A DNA stretch of 64,000 nt from Haloactinopolyspora alba. Lineage in GTDB: Bacteria; Actinomycetota; Actinomycetes; Jiangellales; Jiangellaceae. Below the pieces are notes generated by a model. It was not told the origin of the DNA, ran no database searches, and saw only the letters and a list, made by a program, of their open reading frames with translations. The stretch lies in the NCBI RefSeq assembly GCF_003014555.1, contig NZ_PYGE01000001.1:310001-374000 (forward strand), in the 5' to 3' direction. The position numbers were made by a program, and so were the translations under genes. Shown here piece by piece: positions 1-8,575 of the stretch (position 1 is the first letter of the stretch; each line of letters begins with the position of its first letter).

Positions 1-1347
1 GTCCGCGGCCGCCGCGCGGATCTGCCCGCAGGACACGCCGTTGCAGCGGCACACCGTGTGCTCGTCCGGCAGCTCGGCGGGTTCGGCAGTTCCGCCGGCC
101 CCGCCGGCCCCGGCGTCGCGGACACCGGGGAAGATCAGCGTGCGCCGGTCGGGTGGCACCGGAGACGCCCGGTCGAACAGCTGGGTGACCGTGCCGACGG
201 TCTCCGGCCCGCCGAGCATGATCGCCCCGGTCACGCGGTCACCCCGAATGATCACCTTCTGGTACGTACCGCGCACCGGGTCGGCGAAGCGCAGCACCTC
301 GAGCTCGTCGTCCAGGTCGTCGACGTTCGTGTCGCCCATCGCGGCCAGGTCGACGTCGGCGGCCTTGAGCCGGGTGACGATCCGCGATCCGCCGTAGCGC
401 GCCGGACCGCCGGCGATGACGTCGGCGAGCACGGTGGCCTGCTCCCAGGCCGGGGCCACCAGCCCGTAGACCTGCCCGGCGTGCTGGGCGCACTCGCCGA
501 TCGCGTGGATGCGCGGGTCACTGGTGGCCAGCCGGTCGTCGACGACGACGGCGCGGTCGACGCCGACGCCGGCGGCCCGGGCCAGCGCGGCGTTCGGACG
601 CACACCGCAGGCCACGACGAGCAGGTCGGCCGGTACGTCGAGGGTCCCGTCGCCGTCGTCGAGCCGGAGCACGCGGCCGTCCGGGCCGTCCTCGTATGCC
701 AGCGCCTGGGCACCGACGCGGACGCGGACGCCCAGGGCGCGCAACGTGCGGGCCAGCACCCGCCCGGCGTCGAGGTCCAGCTGGCGCTCCATCAACCGGT
801 CGGCCGCGTGCACGACCTCGACGTCGACGCCGCGGCCGGCCAGCCCACGTGCGGCCTCCAACCCGAGCAGCCCGCCGCCGAGCACGACGGCTCTGCGCAC
901 GCCGGCGATCCTGGCCAGGATGTCGCGGCAGTCCCGCATGGTGCGGAAGACCGCCACGTCCGGGTCCAGCTCGCCGTCGTCGCCGACGAGCCCGGGCAGC
1001 GGCGGCACCCAGGCGCGGCTACCGGTGGCGAGCACGAGGTGGTCGTAGTCGACGTGCTCTCCGGCGGTGGTGAGCACCCGCCGGCGCCGCCGGTCGATCC
1101 GCGCGACCTCCACACCGGTGCGCAGCTCCACGTCCTCCGCCGCGTACCAGGCCGACGGGACGGTCTCGGCCTGTTCCGGGGAGAGTGATCCGGCCAGCAC
1201 CGACGACAGCAGCACCCGGTTGTAGGCGGCGTCGGGCTCGGCGCCCAGGACGGTGACCCGGAACCGTTGTCCGGAGTCGCGCGCACGCAGCTCCTGCACG
1301 AACCGGGCACCGGCCATGCCGTTGCCGACGACGACGATCCGGGTCAT
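1..1347 (-). CDS. FAD/NAD(P)H oxidoreductase with BFD-type [2Fe-2S] site, nitrate/nitrite reductase electron-transfer subunit (3' end outside window)
   Basis: This flavoprotein probably passes electrons from NAD(P)H to the nitrate reductase encoded just upstream, in the cytoplasm. The N-terminus carries an FAD-binding Rossmann motif (VVGNGMAGARF). A second GGGLLGLEAA motif for NAD(P)H lies near residue 150. A cysteine cluster CRCNGVSC near residue 435 matches the BFD-like [2Fe-2S] domain found in NirB and NasB-type proteins. The reading frame runs to base 1 without a stop, so at least 449 residues are encoded and the C-terminus is missing. The ATG at 1347 overlaps the upstream stop codon as ATGA, which indicates translational coupling. 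A NirB-type nitrite reductase large subunit cannot be excluded, because the sirohaem domain would lie beyond the edge. Confidence 0.82.
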   Translation of the reverse strand, partial: MTRIVVVGNGMAGARFVQELRARDSGQRFRVTVLGAEPDAAYNRVLLSSVLAGSLSPEQAETVPSAWYAAEDVELRTGVEVARIDRRRRRVLTTAGEHVDYDHLVLATGSRAWVPPLPGLVGDDGELDPDVAVFRTMRDCRDILARIAGVRRAVVLGGGLLGLEAARGLAGRGVDVEVVHAADRLMERQLDLDAGRVLARTLRALGVRVRVGAQALAYEDGPDGRVLRLDDGDGTLDVPADLLVVACGVRPNAALARAAGVGVDRAVVVDDRLATSDPRIHAIGECAQHAGQVYGLVAPAWEQATVLADVIAGGPARYGGSRIVTRLKAADVDLAAMGDTNVDDLDDELEVLRFADPVRGTYQKVIIRGDRVTGAIMLGGPETVGTVTQLFDRASPVPPDRRTLIFPGVRDAGAGGAGGTAEPAELPDEHTVCRCNGVSCGQIRAAAAD

Positions 1348-2978
1348 CCGTCGCTCCCGTCGTCCGCTGGTCGTCCACCGGCTTCGAGCCGGACCGCGCA
1401 CACCTTGAACTCCGGCATCCGCGACACCGGATCGAGTGCAGGGTTCGTCACCCGGTTGACCGCCTGGAGACCGCCCCAGTGGAACGGCATGAACACGGTG
1501 TCGGCGCGGATCGACGTGGTGACCCGGACGGTGCCCACCGCGTCGCCGCGCCGGCTCACCACCCGCACCGTGCCGCCCTCGACGACTCCGGTGCGCTCGG
1601 CGAGATCCGGGTGCATCTCCACGTGCGGGCCGTCGGCGCTGCCGGCGAGCGACGGGACCCGCCGGGTCTGGGCGCCGCTCTGGTACTGCTGCAGGACCCG
1701 CCCGGTGGTGAGGTACAGCGGGTAGGTGTCGTCGACGTCCTCGGCCACCGGCCGGTGCTCGACCGCGACGAAGACGGCCCGCCCGTCCGGTGTCGGGAAC
1801 CCGTCGGCGAACAGCCGCGGCGTCCCCGGGTGCTCCGGCGACGGGCACGGCCAGAAGACGCCGTCCTCGTCGTCGACACGCCGCCACGTGATGCCGGCGT
1901 AGTCGGCGGTGCCGCCGGCGCTGGCGCGGCGCAGCTCGTCGAAGACGGTATCCGGGTCGGCCGGGAACCGGTCGCCGTGGCCCAGCCGATCTGCCAGCAC
2001 CGCTAGAATTTCCAATTCCGTGCGCACGCCCGGTGGCGGGTTGACGACTTTGCGGCGGCGGATGACGCGACCCTCGAGGTTGGTCATCGTTCCGTCCTCC
2101 TCGGCCCACTGGGTGACCGGCAGCACGACGTCGGCCAGCGCCGCCGTCTCGGACATCACCACGTCGCACACCACCAGCTGGTCGAGCGCGGCGAGACGGC
2201 GAGCCACCCGGCGCCCGCTCGGCGACGACACCGCCACGTTGGTGCCGTGCACCAACAGCGACCGCGGCCCGCCGGGTGTGCCGAGCCGCTCGATCAGCTC
2301 GTACGCGGACGGCCCACGGCCCGGCAACGTGGCCGGGTCGACACCCCACACCGCGGCGACGTGCGCGCGGGCGGCGGGATCGTCGATGCTGCGGTAGCCG
2401 GGTAGTTGGTCGGACTTCTGCCCGTGCTCACGGCCGCCCTGCCCGTTGCCCTGCCCGGTGACACATCCGAATCCGCTGCGCGGGCACCCCGGCAGCCCGA
2501 GCGCGAGTGCCAGGTTGATCAGCGCACTGACGGTGTCGGTGCCCTTGCTCTGCTGTTCGGCGCCACGGGCGGTGAGGATCACCGCGCCCCGGTGCCGGGC
2601 CGCGTCCGCCAGCGCACGCACGGTGGCCACCGCGTCGAGCGCCTCGTCCCATCCGACCGGGACGAACGGCGCGGTGCGGTCGGACGGGCGCGAGCGCAGC
2701 AGCGGCGTCGTCAACCGGTCCGGCGAGTCCAGCAGCTCGGCCGCGGTCCAGCCCTTCCGGCACAGCCCGCCCCGGTTGGTGGGGAAGTCCAGCGGCGTGA
2801 CCTCCACCGGGGGCGCGGCGTCCGACGCGGTGAGCATCATGCCGCACTGCAGCGCGCAGTACGGGCAATGGGTGCCCGCGGCGCTGTCGGCGGGTGTCGG
2901 GGCCATGCCCTCCACAGTGGGCAGCCGCCGTTTCACGGCCGACTCCCCGACGTAACGTCCGCAATAATTGGCACGCAC
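1344..2978 (-). CDS. nasA: Assimilatory nitrate reductase catalytic subunit, internally shortened
   Basis: This belongs to the NasA/NapA molybdopterin oxidoreductases, which reduce nitrate to nitrite in the cytoplasm. Cys38, Cys41, Cys45 and Cys73 form the N-terminal [4Fe-4S] site (HCPYCALQCG, then GLCRKGW). The C-terminal half is canonical, with GQGNGQGGREHGQK, DQLPGYR, the SETAALADVVLP stretch and a molydopterin dinucleotide domain. At 544 residues it is well short of the roughly 700 usual for NasA. The sequence jumps from WDEALD (residues 110-115) directly to ARGAEQQSKG (about 138), losing the segment that normally holds the Mo-ligand cysteine (CMSSA motif). The frame is intact. GTG 2978 has GGAAGG upstream; ATG 2906 is an alternative start. 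As encoded it should not be an active reductase. Confidence 0.85.
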   Translation of the reverse strand: MRANYCGRYVGESAVKRRLPTVEGMAPTPADSAAGTHCPYCALQCGMMLTASDAAPPVEVTPLDFPTNRGGLCRKGWTAAELLDSPDRLTTPLLRSRPSDRTAPFVPVGWDEALDAVATVRALADAARHRGAVILTARGAEQQSKGTDTVSALINLALALGLPGCPRSGFGCVTGQGNGQGGREHGQKSDQLPGYRSIDDPAARAHVAAVWGVDPATLPGRGPSAYELIERLGTPGGPRSLLVHGTNVAVSSPSGRRVARRLAALDQLVVCDVVMSETAALADVVLPVTQWAEEDGTMTNLEGRVIRRRKVVNPPPGVRTELEILAVLADRLGHGDRFPADPDTVFDELRRASAGGTADYAGITWRRVDDEDGVFWPCPSPEHPGTPRLFADGFPTPDGRAVFVAVEHRPVAEDVDDTYPLYLTTGRVLQQYQSGAQTRRVPSLAGSADGPHVEMHPDLAERTGVVEGGTVRVVSRRGDAVGTVRVTTSIRADTVFMPFHWGGLQAVNRVTNPALDPVSRMPEFKVCAVRLEAGGRPADDGSDG

Positions 2979-3020
2979 GGTCCACCTTCCGAGTCGGTGC
3001 GGCCGGCGGCGCCGTCGCCG

Positions 3021-4472
3021 TCAGACGTCCGCCGACGACAGGTTCGGCGCTCGCTGGATCAGCACGCTGCGGCGGGTGTAGTGCCACCAGGTCAGGGCCA
3101 CGCACGTGACGTAGAAGCCGAGGAAGATCGCGAACGCCGTGGCGATCACGTCCGGCGGCACGCCACCGTCGTTGACCAGCCCCAGGACGCCGAACGTCGC
3201 CACCACGACGAACCCGCCGAAGGCGCCCGCGGCCGACGACAGCCCGATCGCGGCGGCCGCCTCCGTGCGCCCGCGGGCGAGCGCCGCGTCGCGCTGCGTA
3301 CCGGTAGCCCCGGGTACCGCCGCGAGCGCCTGCCGCTGGAAGATCATCGGGATCATCCGGAACGTCGAACCGTTGCCGATCCCGGTGGTCACGAACACGA
3401 CCAGGAACGAGCCGAGGAACAGCGGCCACGCCGCACGGTTCACCGCGACGATCACCATGACCGTGCCGGCGGCCATCGCCGCGAAGTTCCACAGTGTGAC
3501 GCGGGCGCCGCCGAGCCGGTCCGCCAGCCAGCCGCCCACCGGACGTGCGGCCGATCCGACCAGGGCGCCGAGGAACGTCACGTCGGCCACCTCGACACCC
3601 GGGAACTGCAGTCCGATCAGCAGCGGGAACGCGGCCGAGAACCCGATGAACGATCCGAACGTACCGACGTAGAGCCAGGACACGATCCAGGTGTGCTTGC
3701 GCCGCACCACCGAAATCTGCACGCGGAACGACGACAGCGACACCGACAGGTTGTTCATGAAGAACCACGCGCCGGCGGCGGCGAGCAGCCCCAGCGCTGC
3801 CCAGACGTAGCCGGCGCGGGCGAGGTCGACGCCGCCGGGGCTCGCGGACACCAGCCCGTACAGGCCGCCGGCACCGACCAAGACCGGCAGCCCGAGCTGG
3901 ATGATGCTCACGCCGACGTTCCCGCCCGCGGCGTTGACGGCGAGCGCCAGCCCCTTCTTGCGGTCCGGATAGAAGAAGCTGATGTTGGTCATGCTGGACG
4001 CGAAGTTCCCGCCTCCGACGCCGGCGGTGGCGGCGATGAGCAGGAACGCCCAGTACGGCGTCGACGGGTTCGACACCGCCGCGGCCAGCAGCAGCGTCGG
4101 GATCAGCAGCAGCAGTCCGCTGATGACGGTCCAGTTCCGGCCGCCGAACTTCGGCACCGCGAACGTGTACGGGATCCGCAGCACCGACCCGACGAAGTTC
4201 GGCACCGCCACCAGGAAGAACATCTGCGCGGCGCTGAACCCGAAACCGTAGTGCGCGACGAGCAACGCCGACGAGATGCTCCACAGCAGCCACACCGAGA
4301 ACGCGATGTTCTCGGCGATGATCGAGAACACCAGGTTCCGCCGGGCGACGCGCCGGCCCGTCTGCTGCCAGAACGTCTCGTCCTCGGGTTCCCAGTGGTC
4401 GATCCACCGCCCGCCCCGCCTGCGGGCCGGCGACGCGGGCTCGGGCGGTGTGACGGTCGAGGTCTGTGACAT
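3021..4472 (-). CDS. narK: NarK-type nitrate/nitrite transporter (MFS, NNP family)
   Basis: A 483-residue inner-membrane transporter expected to take up nitrate or exchange nitrate for nitrite. It has about twelve hydrophobic segments. The NNP signature is recognisable: an N-S-F-F-Y-P-D-R-K-K-G run near residue 170, followed by NAAGGNVGVSIIQLG. A second conserved block (GSAARPVGGWLADRLGG) lies near residue 300. The ATG at 4472 is preceded by GGAGG at a good distance. It lies upstream of the nasA-like gene on the same strand with a 42-base gap, so transport and reduction are probably co-transcribed. It appears intact, unlike the reductase. Confidence 0.92.
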   Translation of the reverse strand: MSQTSTVTPPEPASPARRRGGRWIDHWEPEDETFWQQTGRRVARRNLVFSIIAENIAFSVWLLWSISSALLVAHYGFGFSAAQMFFLVAVPNFVGSVLRIPYTFAVPKFGGRNWTVISGLLLLIPTLLLAAAVSNPSTPYWAFLLIAATAGVGGGNFASSMTNISFFYPDRKKGLALAVNAAGGNVGVSIIQLGLPVLVGAGGLYGLVSASPGGVDLARAGYVWAALGLLAAAGAWFFMNNLSVSLSSFRVQISVVRRKHTWIVSWLYVGTFGSFIGFSAAFPLLIGLQFPGVEVADVTFLGALVGSAARPVGGWLADRLGGARVTLWNFAAMAAGTVMVIVAVNRAAWPLFLGSFLVVFVTTGIGNGSTFRMIPMIFQRQALAAVPGATGTQRDAALARGRTEAAAAIGLSSAAGAFGGFVVVATFGVLGLVNDGGVPPDVIATAFAIFLGFYVTCVALTWWHYTRRSVLIQRAPNLSSADV

Positions 4473-4504
4473 GGCGGCCTCCGGTACGTGTCGGATGGCC
4501 GCCG

Positions 4505-4545
4505 ACGCTAGGGATCGAGCGTTTCCCCGTTGTCGCTCGTGTGAC
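4505..4545 (-). promoter_or_regulatory. Candidate promoter and GlnR-like box upstream of narK
   Basis: Read on the minus strand, GTCAC (4545-4541) is followed by GACAA and then GAAAC (4525-4521). A TAGCGT -10-like hexamer follows at 4510-4505. These elements resemble the GTnAC/GAAAC half sites of actinobacterial GlnR boxes, which would fit nitrogen control of nitrate uptake. The spacing is not ideal, so this is a suggestion only. Confidence 0.3.
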
Positions 4546-4565
4546 GCGCGGGTGTCAACGTGTGC

Positions 4566-5000
4566 TCACGTCCGGCCGGGCCGCGGCGTGAGCGCGACGA
4601 CCGGCAAGACGCGGTCGGTCCCGGCCTGATAGTCGGCGAACCTGGGGATCAGCGCCGCCATCCGGTCGAACTGACGGTCGCGCTCCGCGCCGGACAGCGG
4701 CACCGCCGTCGCCGGATGCCTCGCGCCGCCGATCTCGATCGTGACCTCGGGGTCGGCCAGCACGTTGTGATACCACGCAGGGTGATGCGCAGCGCCCGCA
4801 TTGCTGGCGAGCACCAAGTACCGGTCGCCGTCGGCCACGAAGACCAGCGGCGACGTCGTCCGTTTGCCGGTCCGCGCACCCGTCGTGGTCAACAACACCA
4901 GCGATGCGCCCTCGAACGGGCCGCCCACCTGCCCGTCGTTCGCCCGGAACTCGTCGACGATCGGCCGGTTGTGCTCGGCCACGGTGGCTTCGTCCATCAT
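4566..5000 (-). CDS. DUF385 deazaflavin (F420)-dependent nitroreductase-family protein
   Basis: A small cytoplasmic oxidoreductase of 144 residues related to the Ddn/DUF385 family, which uses F420H2 to reduce quinones or nitro compounds. Family features are the TTTGARTGKRTTSPL stretch near the N-terminus, SNAGAAHHPAWYHN in the middle and a DR.FDRM segment near the C-terminus. The ATG at 5000 is chosen because GAGGG stands 7 bases upstream and the family usually starts here; an upstream extension to 5039 would run through the operator. The gene is divergent from a marR gene 83 bases away, so the MarR protein is its likely regulator. The substrate is unknown. Confidence 0.85.
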   Translation of the reverse strand: MMDEATVAEHNRPIVDEFRANDGQVGGPFEGASLVLLTTTGARTGKRTTSPLVFVADGDRYLVLASNAGAAHHPAWYHNVLADPEVTIEIGGARHPATAVPLSGAERDRQFDRMAALIPRFADYQAGTDRVLPVVALTPRPGRT

Positions 5001-5033
5001 CGTCCGCCCTCTCGGTCCGGTATTAAGCTTGAA

Positions 5034-5070
5034 TATCAAAGCTAGTTTGCTTTGATAGTAAAACTAGTTT
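5034..5070. promoter_or_regulatory. Operator region for the MarR regulator (two palindromes)
   Basis: TATCAAAGC (5034-5042) and GCTTTGATA (5049-5057) are a perfect 9-bp inverted repeat with a 6-bp spacer. AAACTAGTTT (5061-5070) is a perfect 10-bp palindrome, and CTAGTTTG also occurs inside the first repeat. The segment is strikingly AT-rich compared with its surroundings. It sits in the gap between the divergent DUF385 and marR genes, the usual place for MarR autoregulation. Confidence 0.7.
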
Positions 5071-5082
5071 GGAGATAAACAT

Positions 5083-5556
5083 ATGTCAATGGACGAACCC
5101 ACCCCAGCCGGGTCGAGCGTGGACGAGAGCATCCAGACACTGCTCCTGCTGATGCCCCGTGTCGTCGGCAGAATCAAGCGCCTGGCCGTTCCGGACGAGC
5201 TACGCTCGCTCGCACTCGGCCCACGACACCTCTCGCTACTGGCCTACCTGCTGTTCCACGGCCCGATGGGGGTGAACGAACTGGCCGGCCGGCTGGAAGT
5301 CGCGTCGACCACCGTGAGCCTGATGGTCGGCGAGCTCAGCCGGAGCGGGGTCGTCGAGCGCCGCGAGGACGAGAACGACCGCCGGCGCACCATCGTGAGC
5401 ATCGCGGACGCGCATCACGCCGCCGTCGACGCCTGGCTGTCCAAGGGGTTCACGGCGTGGCGCACCGCACTGGAGCCACTCACCCCGGCCGAACGACGGA
5501 TGTTCATCACCACGTTCGAGACATACGAACAGGAGTTGGCGCGACAGGACTCGTAA
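5083..5556 (+). CDS. MarR-family transcriptional regulator
   Basis: A 157-residue winged-helix regulator. A predicted helix-turn-helix covers roughly residues 62-85 (MGVNELAGRLEVASTTVSLMVGELSRSG), followed by the wing with the conserved D.NDRR motif (EDENDRRRTIVSI). The flanking helices form the usual MarR dimerisation region. The ATG at 5083 has GGAG upstream. It is divergent from the DUF385 oxidoreductase and the shared gap carries strong palindromes, so it most likely represses both genes and is relieved by a small ligand such as a phenolic or quinone. The ligand cannot be read from the sequence. Confidence 0.9.
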   Translation: MSMDEPTPAGSSVDESIQTLLLLMPRVVGRIKRLAVPDELRSLALGPRHLSLLAYLLFHGPMGVNELAGRLEVASTTVSLMVGELSRSGVVERREDENDRRRTIVSIADAHHAAVDAWLSKGFTAWRTALEPLTPAERRMFITTFETYEQELARQDS

Positions 5557-5683
5557 CCGAGCGAGCGACGGCCGCGTCGGTCCGGCGCGAGCGCCTCGGC
5601 ATCGCCCGTCTTCGGTGGTGAAGTGGCCAAGAGCACGTTCACCCGGTACCCGCTTCATGGCACGGACCACCTATCGTCGTAGG

Positions 5684-7129
5684 GTGACAGGTTTGCCCGA
5701 GCCGGAGCCGGGCATCCGCGTGAGCGGCAGCCCGGACCGTCCGTTCCGCCAACGCGCTCGCCGTGTCGTCAAGGGTGACGGCCCGCCGACGCTTCCCATC
5801 GCCACACCCGGCACGCGCAGCGGCCTGACCGCAGAGGTCGAGCGCTCGGTTCTCGACCTCGTGCTGCGCACCGGCGAGGCGATGATGGCGACCGGCGCGC
5901 CGGTCGCGGACGTGACGGCGGCGCTGCTGCGCCTGGCCGCCGGTTTCGGCGTGACCAGCTGCCAGGTCGACATCACCTTCATCTCGATCGTGGTGTCGAT
6001 CGATCGCGACGACGACCCGATCACCAAGATGCGGGTCATCAACGTGCGCACCTCCGACTACAGCCGGCTCGCCGACATGTTCGACCTCGTCGACGACGCC
6101 GGCGAGGGCAAGATCGACCTGGCGGAGGCGCACCGCCGCCTCGACACGATCCTGTCCTCGTCGCACCCGTACCGCCGGTGGATCGTCACCCTGGCGCTGG
6201 GCTTGATGGCCGGTGGCGTCGCGGTCCTGCTCAGCGGGGGCCCGTTGGTGGCACTCGTCGCCGCCCTGACGACCATGCTCATCGACCGCACGCTGCGGTA
6301 CCTACGGCGCATCGGGCTGCCGTACCTGTTCCAGCAGGTCATCGGCGCCGGCATCGCGACCATGGTCGGCTTGGCCGCGCTGGTGGCAACCGACCAGTTC
6401 GGCTGGTCGAGCACCCTCGTGCCGCCGTCACTCATCGTGGCATCGGGGATCGTGGTGCTGCTGGCGGGGCTCTCGATCGTCGGCGCCGCCGAGGACGCGA
6501 TCGCCGGCTTCCCGCTGACCGCGGCAGCACGGACGTTCGAGGTCGCGCTCTATACGGTCGGACTGGTCATCGGCATCGGTATCGTCCTGGGTTTCGGGCA
6601 GCGCATCGGCGTCCCGCTGAGCGTGACCGACTCGTCGACTCTGTCGAGCCCGGTGACGCTGCAGCTGCTCGGTGGCGGCATGATCGCCGCCGCGTGGGGC
6701 CTGGCCTCGTACACCCGCATCGGCACCATCCTGCTGATCCTGCCGGTCGGCATGCTCTCGGCCGGGTCGCTGCTGTTCGCGCGCAACGTCCTCGAGTTGG
6801 GGGCGGCGTTGGCCGCGTTCTTCGCCGCCCTGCTGGTCGGCCTCACGTCCGGGGCGCTGAGCGAACGAGTGGGTGCGCCCAACCTGATCATCTCGGTGTG
6901 CGGCATCACGCCGTTGCTGCCCGGTCTGGCCATCTACAACGCCATGTTCACGATGGTCGAGGACAACAACGTCGTCGGCGGCACCGGTATGTTCATCGGT
7001 GCTCTGGGTACCGCGCTGGCACTGGCCGCCGGGGTGACCCTGGGTGAATTCCTGGCCACGCCGTTGCGCTCGGAGATGGACCGCTGGCAGCGCCGCGTGC
7101 ATCGGCGCGCGCGAGGTGCACGCACCTGA
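5684..7129 (+). CDS. ThrE-family threonine/serine exporter
   Basis: A membrane protein of about 481 residues with the two ThrE parts fused: an N-terminal cytosolic DUF1212 region (LVLRTGEAMMATGAPVADV, then an SCQVDITF-like stretch) and about ten transmembrane segments ending in the DUF3815 domain (GAPNLIISVCGITPLLPG). Members export threonine and serine by proton motive force. I place the start at GTG 5684: a TATCGT hexamer ends 6-7 bases before it, as in leaderless actinobacterial genes. An ATG at 5615 in the same frame would add 23 residues of atypical sequence. It appears to be a single-gene unit downstream of marR. Confidence 0.82.
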   Translation: MTGLPEPEPGIRVSGSPDRPFRQRARRVVKGDGPPTLPIATPGTRSGLTAEVERSVLDLVLRTGEAMMATGAPVADVTAALLRLAAGFGVTSCQVDITFISIVVSIDRDDDPITKMRVINVRTSDYSRLADMFDLVDDAGEGKIDLAEAHRRLDTILSSSHPYRRWIVTLALGLMAGGVAVLLSGGPLVALVAALTTMLIDRTLRYLRRIGLPYLFQQVIGAGIATMVGLAALVATDQFGWSSTLVPPSLIVASGIVVLLAGLSIVGAAEDAIAGFPLTAAARTFEVALYTVGLVIGIGIVLGFGQRIGVPLSVTDSSTLSSPVTLQLLGGGMIAAAWGLASYTRIGTILLILPVGMLSAGSLLFARNVLELGAALAAFFAALLVGLTSGALSERVGAPNLIISVCGITPLLPGLAIYNAMFTMVEDNNVVGGTGMFIGALGTALALAAGVTLGEFLATPLRSEMDRWQRRVHRRARGART

Positions 7130-7145
7130 CCCTCCGTGTTGCATC

Positions 7146-7199
7146 CATCGACCGACCTCGATAAAGTATCGCGCATACTCGATCGACTGGTATCGATGA
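7146..7199 (+). promoter_or_regulatory. Promoter/operator region of the arsenic pair
   Basis: A lower-GC stretch contains AGTAT-N5-ATACT, an 8-bp TCGATCGA palindrome and several ATCGA/TCGAT repeats just upstream of the flavoprotein start. This is the arrangement expected for an ArsR-type operator, but no arsR gene lies in the window, so the regulator would have to act from elsewhere. Confidence 0.4.
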
Positions 7200-7210
7200 A
7201 AGGTGCCGAG

Positions 7211-8575
7211 ATGAGCGACCTGCCGGTCGTGGTCGTCGGAGCGGGCCCGATAGGTCTGGCGGCAGCCGCGGAGCTGTTGGAACGCGGAATCCGCCCGCTG
7301 GTGCTCGAGCGCGGGCCCGAGGCCGGCGCCTCGGTCTCCGAATGGCACCACGTGCGCCTGTTCTCGCCCTGGTCCGAGCTCATCGCCCCGGCGGCCGCGC
7401 GGCTGCTCGAACGCGACCCGCAGTGGCAGCGCCCGGACGAGCGCCGCCACCCCACCGGGGCCGACTGGCTGACCTCCTACCTGCGGCCGCTGGCGGCGGC
7501 ACTCGGCGACCGGGTGCGCTTCGGCGCCGAGGTCGTCGGTGTCGCACGGCGCGACCGGGACCGCGTCGTCGACGCCGGACGCGACAGCGAGCCGCTGGTA
7601 GTGCACGTCCGCGGCACCGACGGGACGGAACAGCGCATCGAGGCGCGCGCACTCCTCGACGCCTCCGGCACCTGGACTGCGCCGAACCCGCTCGGCGGCG
7701 ACGGGCTGCCCGCGCTCGGCGAGGCCTCCGCCGCCGAACACCTCACCTACCGCATCCCGGATCTGACCGACGCCGCGACCGCCGCGCACTACGCGGGCCG
7801 CCACGTCGCCGTCGCCGGCAGCGGTCACTCCGCGCTGACGGCCCTGGTCGCGCTCACCGAGCTCGCCGACGACGCACCAGGAACCCGGATCAGCTGGCTG
7901 CTGCGCCGCGGCGATGTGGGCGGCGTGTTCGGCGGCGGGGACGCCGATCAGCTGCCGGCCCGCGGCGCGCTGGGACGGCGCGCCCGCCAAGCGGCCCGGA
8001 AGGGCACGGTCGACGTCGTCACCGGTTTCCGCACCGGCGAGGTGCGGCGAGCCGGCGACACGACGGTGACGCTGACCTCGACCGACGGGCACCGGGTCGA
8101 CGGAGTCGACCGAGTCGTCGCACTCACCGGCTTCCGCCCCGACCACAGCTGGCTCTCGGAGCTTCGCGTCGAACTCGACAGCACCCTGCAGGCGCCGCCG
8201 AAGCTCGCCCCGCTGATCGACCCGAACGTGCACTCGTGCGGCACCGTCTACCCGCACGGCGTGCGTGAGCTGGCGCACCCGGAGCCGGGCGTGTACCTGG
8301 CCGGCATGAAGAGCTACGGACGCGCACCGACGTTCCTCGCGCTCACCGGCTACGAGCAGGTCCGCAGCATCGCGGCCGACCTGGCCGGCGACCACGAGTC
8401 CGCCGGGCGGGTCGAGCTCACACTGCCCGAGACCGGTGTCTGCGGCGGATCCGGCGCGTTCGACACGGACACCACCGACGGGGTCGACGAGGGCGGCGGC
8501 TGCTGCGCGCCCGCCGGCGGACCGGAGCCGCTGACGCTCACCGCGCCGCGCCGGCACGACGACGTCACCGCGTGA
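7211..8575 (+). CDS. FAD/NADPH flavoprotein monooxygenase-like protein linked to arsenic resistance (ArsO-like)
   Basis: A cytoplasmic flavoprotein of 454 residues. The FAD motif GAGPIGLAAAAELL starts near residue 9 and a second dinucleotide motif GSGHSALTALVAL lies near residue 208. The C-terminal tail is unusual: it holds a CGGSG motif and then a CC pair in a glycine-rich context, which could coordinate arsenite. ATG 7211 is selected over upstream codons because AAAGG stands about 8 bases before it. Its GTGA overlap with the ACR3 efflux gene shows a two-gene operon. Such flavoproteins are common beside actinobacterial arsenic pumps, but their exact reaction is uncertain, so the link to arsenic rests on context. 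Confidence 0.75.
   Translation: MSDLPVVVVGAGPIGLAAAAELLERGIRPLVLERGPEAGASVSEWHHVRLFSPWSELIAPAAARLLERDPQWQRPDERRHPTGADWLTSYLRPLAAALGDRVRFGAEVVGVARRDRDRVVDAGRDSEPLVVHVRGTDGTEQRIEARALLDASGTWTAPNPLGGDGLPALGEASAAEHLTYRIPDLTDAATAAHYAGRHVAVAGSGHSALTALVALTELADDAPGTRISWLLRRGDVGGVFGGGDADQLPARGALGRRARQAARKGTVDVVTGFRTGEVRRAGDTTVTLTSTDGHRVDGVDRVVALTGFRPDHSWLSELRVELDSTLQAPPKLAPLIDPNVHSCGTVYPHGVRELAHPEPGVYLAGMKSYGRAPTFLALTGYEQVRSIAADLAGDHESAGRVELTLPETGVCGGSGAFDTDTTDGVDEGGGCCAPAGGPEPLTLTAPRRHDDVTA

Noticed and set aside
2406-4469. A 687-codon plus-strand open frame
   Set aside because: Antisense to the nasA and narK genes, Arg/His/Asp-rich, no motif; shadow frame.
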